From Candidatus Aciduliprofundum sp. (GTDB lineage Archaea; Thermoplasmatota; Thermoplasmata; Thermoplasmatales; Aciduliprofundaceae), in NCBI GenBank assembly GCA_015520565.1, contig WAPW01000091.1, positions 1-32,427 of the forward strand: a DNA stretch of 32,427 nt, read 5' to 3'. Below, piece after piece: positions 29,544 to 32,427 of this stretch; the stretch's first letter is position 1, and each line of letters opens with the position of its first letter. The position numbers were made by a program, and so were the translations under genes. Under the pieces are notes generated by a model. That model worked only from the letters and a program-made list of their open reading frames with translations. It searched no databases and was not told the DNA's origin.

Positions 29544-29849
29544 ATGCTTACAAAGAGAATTTACGATGAGCTTGAATTGTTATCAAGGCATATAAGGGTA
29601 TTAGAGGTGGTTATGAAAAAGCAACCTGTTGGAATAATAAGGATGTCTCAGATTCTTGGGATTGAAGAGCATGAGGTAAGACGCTCTTTGGCAGCTCTTG
29701 AGAATAATGGGTTCATAAAACCCACACCCAATGGGGCTATAATAGATGGAAATATTAAAGATGACTTGCTTGAACTCGCAGAGCAGTTGGGGGAGATAGA
29801 GGATATAGTAAAAATACTAAGAAAGAAAGTTTTAACACTAGTGGTTTAA
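29544..29849 (+). CDS. Predicted HTH transcriptional regulator
   Basis: VGIIRMSQILGIEEHEVRRSLAALENNGFIKPT winged-helix pattern; SD GGAGGTGAAT before ATG 29544. Confidence 0.7.
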   Translation: MLTKRIYDELELLSRHIRVLEVVMKKQPVGIIRMSQILGIEEHEVRRSLAALENNGFIKPTPNGAIIDGNIKDDLLELAEQLGEIEDIVKILRKKVLTLVV

Positions 29850-31592
29850 ATGGGAAAACCTGTGTATCTTGGAAAAATAAATTTTTACTGGTGTGATGAA
29901 TGTAATGTTCCGCTTCTCACAAAGCATTGTAGTATATGTGGGAATGAAGGAAGAAAAGTTCCCATTACTCCTCCTGGTGAGGTTAGAATAGGATTTGAAG
30001 GTGATTTGAATATTTTAAATGAAGCATTAGAAAGGGCATTTGGATGCAAACTTGAAAATTTTTTTGTGCTTTTCAACAGGGTTCCCCATTATGATAGGAT
30101 GGATGAGGTTATAATTGATGGAAAGGTAATAGGTAATTTGAGATACGATATTGAGAGAAAAGAATTTAGAATTGCTCTTAGGATGGAGGGTGCATACTTA
30201 TTGAATAAGTGCATATCCAAAGGATGGGTTGAAATTGATGATGGGGCTATACAACCAATTTTGAGCGGCAAGAATTTGATGGCTCCAGGGGTAAAGGATT
30301 GCGCAGAGGGCATAAAGAGTGGAGATGAGGTAATAATAAGGGATTCCTCGGGCAGAGCTTTGGCGGTTGGCATAGCGAGAATGAATTCGGAGGAGATGTG
30401 TAGAGCTACGCATGGAATGGCTGTTAAAATTAGACATAGCGGCTATGGAAAATGGGAAAAAAGAGAGCAAGCAGATTTGGAGAAGGTTATAGAAGCCAAT
30501 AAGCATCATTTAGAAAATATAGAAAAGAAAGCTGTAAGATTCATAAAAGAAATAAAGAATAAATACAATTTACCCTTAGCAGTTTCATTTAGTGGTGGAA
30601 AAGATTCTTTAGCTGTTCTTCTTCTTGCTTTGGAGAGCGGTTTGGATTTTCATACTTTTTTCTTGAATACTGGCATAGAGCTTCCAGAAACTGTTGAATA
30701 TGTGAATGAATTTGAGAAGAAATATGGAATAAAAATAGACAGAATAAATGCAGGTAAAGCATTTTGGAAATCCTTGGAGCATTTTGGACCTCCTGGGAGG
30801 GATTACAGATGGTGCTGCAAAGTTTCCAAGCTTGGTCCTACAACAAGGTATATACTTGAAAATTATCCATCAGGGCTTCTAACTCTCATAGGACAGAGAA
30901 GGTATGAAAGCATGGAGAGAATGAGAAAGGGGAATATTTGGAGAAATGAGTGGGTTCCGAATCAATTGTCTGTAAGCCCCATTCAAAACTGGAGCTCTTT
31001 GGAAGTTTGGCTCTATATACTCTGGAAAAAGGCACTAATAAATGTTTGGTATAAAAGGGGCTTAACTAGAATCGGCTGCTACTTATGTCCATCTTCAGAC
31101 CTTGCAGATTTTGAAATTTTAAGAAAATATTTTGAAGGCATAGAAAAGTGGTTCTCTTATCTAAAAGAGTATGCCAAGAAGAGAAAAATTCCTGAAGAAT
31201 GGGCACAATCTTCTTGGCGCTGGAAGAATCCACCAAAATGGGCTGGTGGCATAAGGGTAGAAAGGGATAAGCTAAAGGTGCAATTTGTGGGCAAGGAATG
31301 GAAAGAGGTAAGGTTTGACAGGGAAGTTGATGAGGAAAGGATGCTCAATATTCTTTTTGCCTTACCTCAGGGCTCATTTAGATACGATAAAAAATTGGAA
31401 ATATCGGAAAATTTCGTTAAAGAGGCAAAATCCTTGATAATACGCTCTCAAGAGTGCATTGGATGTGGTATATGCCTTGGAAGATGCCCTGTGGGAGCGT
31501 TATATCTGGAAAATGGAAAGATAGCAATAAAAGAGGAAAGGTGCATACACTGCTTAGATTGCCTTGGAAAATGTCCCGCAGAGGAGTTTTAG
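29850..31592 (+). CDS. PAPS reductase-like protein with zinc ribbon, PUA domain and C-terminal 2x[4Fe-4S] ferredoxin
   Basis: CDECNVPLLTKHCSICG; LMAPGVKDCAEGIKSGDEVIIRDSSGRALAVGIA; SFSGGKDSLAVLLL; CIGCGICLGRCPVGAL and CIHCLDCLGKCPAEEF. Confidence 0.88.
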   Translation: MGKPVYLGKINFYWCDECNVPLLTKHCSICGNEGRKVPITPPGEVRIGFEGDLNILNEALERAFGCKLENFFVLFNRVPHYDRMDEVIIDGKVIGNLRYDIERKEFRIALRMEGAYLLNKCISKGWVEIDDGAIQPILSGKNLMAPGVKDCAEGIKSGDEVIIRDSSGRALAVGIARMNSEEMCRATHGMAVKIRHSGYGKWEKREQADLEKVIEANKHHLENIEKKAVRFIKEIKNKYNLPLAVSFSGGKDSLAVLLLALESGLDFHTFFLNTGIELPETVEYVNEFEKKYGIKIDRINAGKAFWKSLEHFGPPGRDYRWCCKVSKLGPTTRYILENYPSGLLTLIGQRRYESMERMRKGNIWRNEWVPNQLSVSPIQNWSSLEVWLYILWKKALINVWYKRGLTRIGCYLCPSSDLADFEILRKYFEGIEKWFSYLKEYAKKRKIPEEWAQSSWRWKNPPKWAGGIRVERDKLKVQFVGKEWKEVRFDREVDEERMLNILFALPQGSFRYDKKLEISENFVKEAKSLIIRSQECIGCGICLGRCPVGALYLENGKIAIKEERCIHCLDCLGKCPAEEF

Positions 31593-31948
31593 ATATTTAG
31601 ATAGCTCTTTATTTTCTCTCTAAAATATCTCGGGCTTACATTCTTAACTATGTAATCTTTAGCTCCTGCGTCCAAAGCATCTTTTATAACCTCTTGCTTA
31701 TCAAGCCCACTTATAACTATTATATTCGCTTTTTCGTCCAAATTTTTTAGGTCTTTAATCACATCTATTCCGCTTGAATCTGAGAGTATGATATCCACCA
31801 AAATTAAATCTGGCTCCTCCTTTTCAAATTTTTCAATGGCCTCCATTTTATTCTTTGCCCAAATTATTTTAATATTCTCTTTTTTTAGCACATCTTTCAA
31901 GAATTTATAGAATAGCTCCGAATCATCTGCCAAGAGGAGCTTTTTCAT
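31589..31948 (-). CDS. Stand-alone response regulator receiver domain (CheY-like)
   Basis: LLLADDSELFYKFLKDVL ... DLILVDIILSDSSGIDVI ... IVISGLD ... GAKDYIVK. Confidence 0.88.
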   Translation of the reverse strand: MKKLLLADDSELFYKFLKDVLKKENIKIIWAKNKMEAIEKFEKEEPDLILVDIILSDSSGIDVIKDLKNLDEKANIIVISGLDKQEVIKDALDAGAKDYIVKNVSPRYFREKIKSYLNI

Positions 31949-32427
31949 AGAACCTCACCCTTTATTATCTCTGGATAACCTTTATCAGAGGATAAACTTA
32001 GGTGGTATGCTCTTGTCCATGGCTTTATACCATACATAATTATATCCCCATTTACATTCTTAAATTTAAGATATATATCTGCAAGGCCTGCAGTGAATAT
32101 CTTTATTGCCTTATTTGACATCTTGCCAGAAATGATTAGCAGCCCGCCATACTTTCTCACAAAATTCCTCATATAGTCAATTAGCTGCATTATCTGGTGC
32201 TCTTCCAAGAAATTAAATAGGCGGTCATAGCCAATTATAAAGAGAGGATTCATGTCTTCATCGCTTATGCATTTCTCCATACTCTCAATTATGCTCTTTA
32301 CATCGTAAAAATTAGTTTTTACAACAAAATCCTCCAGCTCTTTTTCAGGATAAATTATTCTCATATTTGATATATATTTTTGAAGGCCAAAGAGGTAAAT
32401 TTGGTACTTTATCTCGTTCATATCCAT
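31945..32427 (-). CDS. DUF835-like protein (possibly truncated at window end)
   Basis: FIIGYDRLFNFLEEHQIMQLIDYMRNFVRKYGGLLIISG pattern; coupled to the receiver-domain gene. Confidence 0.55.
   Translation of the reverse strand: MDMNEIKYQIYLFGLQKYISNMRIIYPEKELEDFVVKTNFYDVKSIIESMEKCISDEDMNPLFIIGYDRLFNFLEEHQIMQLIDYMRNFVRKYGGLLIISGKMSNKAIKIFTAGLADIYLKFKNVNGDIIMYGIKPWTRAYHLSLSSDKGYPEIIKGEVL

Overview
Archaeal chromosomal window, most likely Thermoplasmatota/DHVE2 (Aciduliprofundum-like); this placement is inferred from gene content and a stand-alone 16S gene. It contains mostly housekeeping genes: the SMC tail, ScpA, Rpo11, PAN proteasomal ATPase, HerA, PurF, L37e, LSm, Hsp20 with an ArsR/Phr-type regulator, RPA with an RPA-associated protein, and MutS. 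It also has a single 16S rRNA gene (minus strand) with both halves of a bulge-helix-bulge (BHB) processing stem, a tRNA-Gly(TCC) and an intron-containing tRNA-Glu(TTC). A cell-surface cluster (about 15.1-24.8 kb) encodes an ABC ATPase, two FtsX-like permeases (one of 1408 aa with repeated Ig-like modules) and a GT-C-like membrane protein. The most unusual signal is a ~118-nt structured element found directly downstream of BOTH tRNA genes in the same orientation relative to the tRNA. Its last ~50 nt are identical between copies, and its 5' ~23-nt hairpin is also present inside the tRNA-Glu intron. Other cis signals are a start-codon hairpin on a MgtE/SLC41-type transporter gene, a 14-bp hairpin inside the Phr-like regulator gene, a palindromic operator at the hsp20 promoter, and a PurF start embedded out of frame in the L37e gene. 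The 55-aa L37e gene is missing from the supplied ORF track. All alignments and pairings were done by eye.
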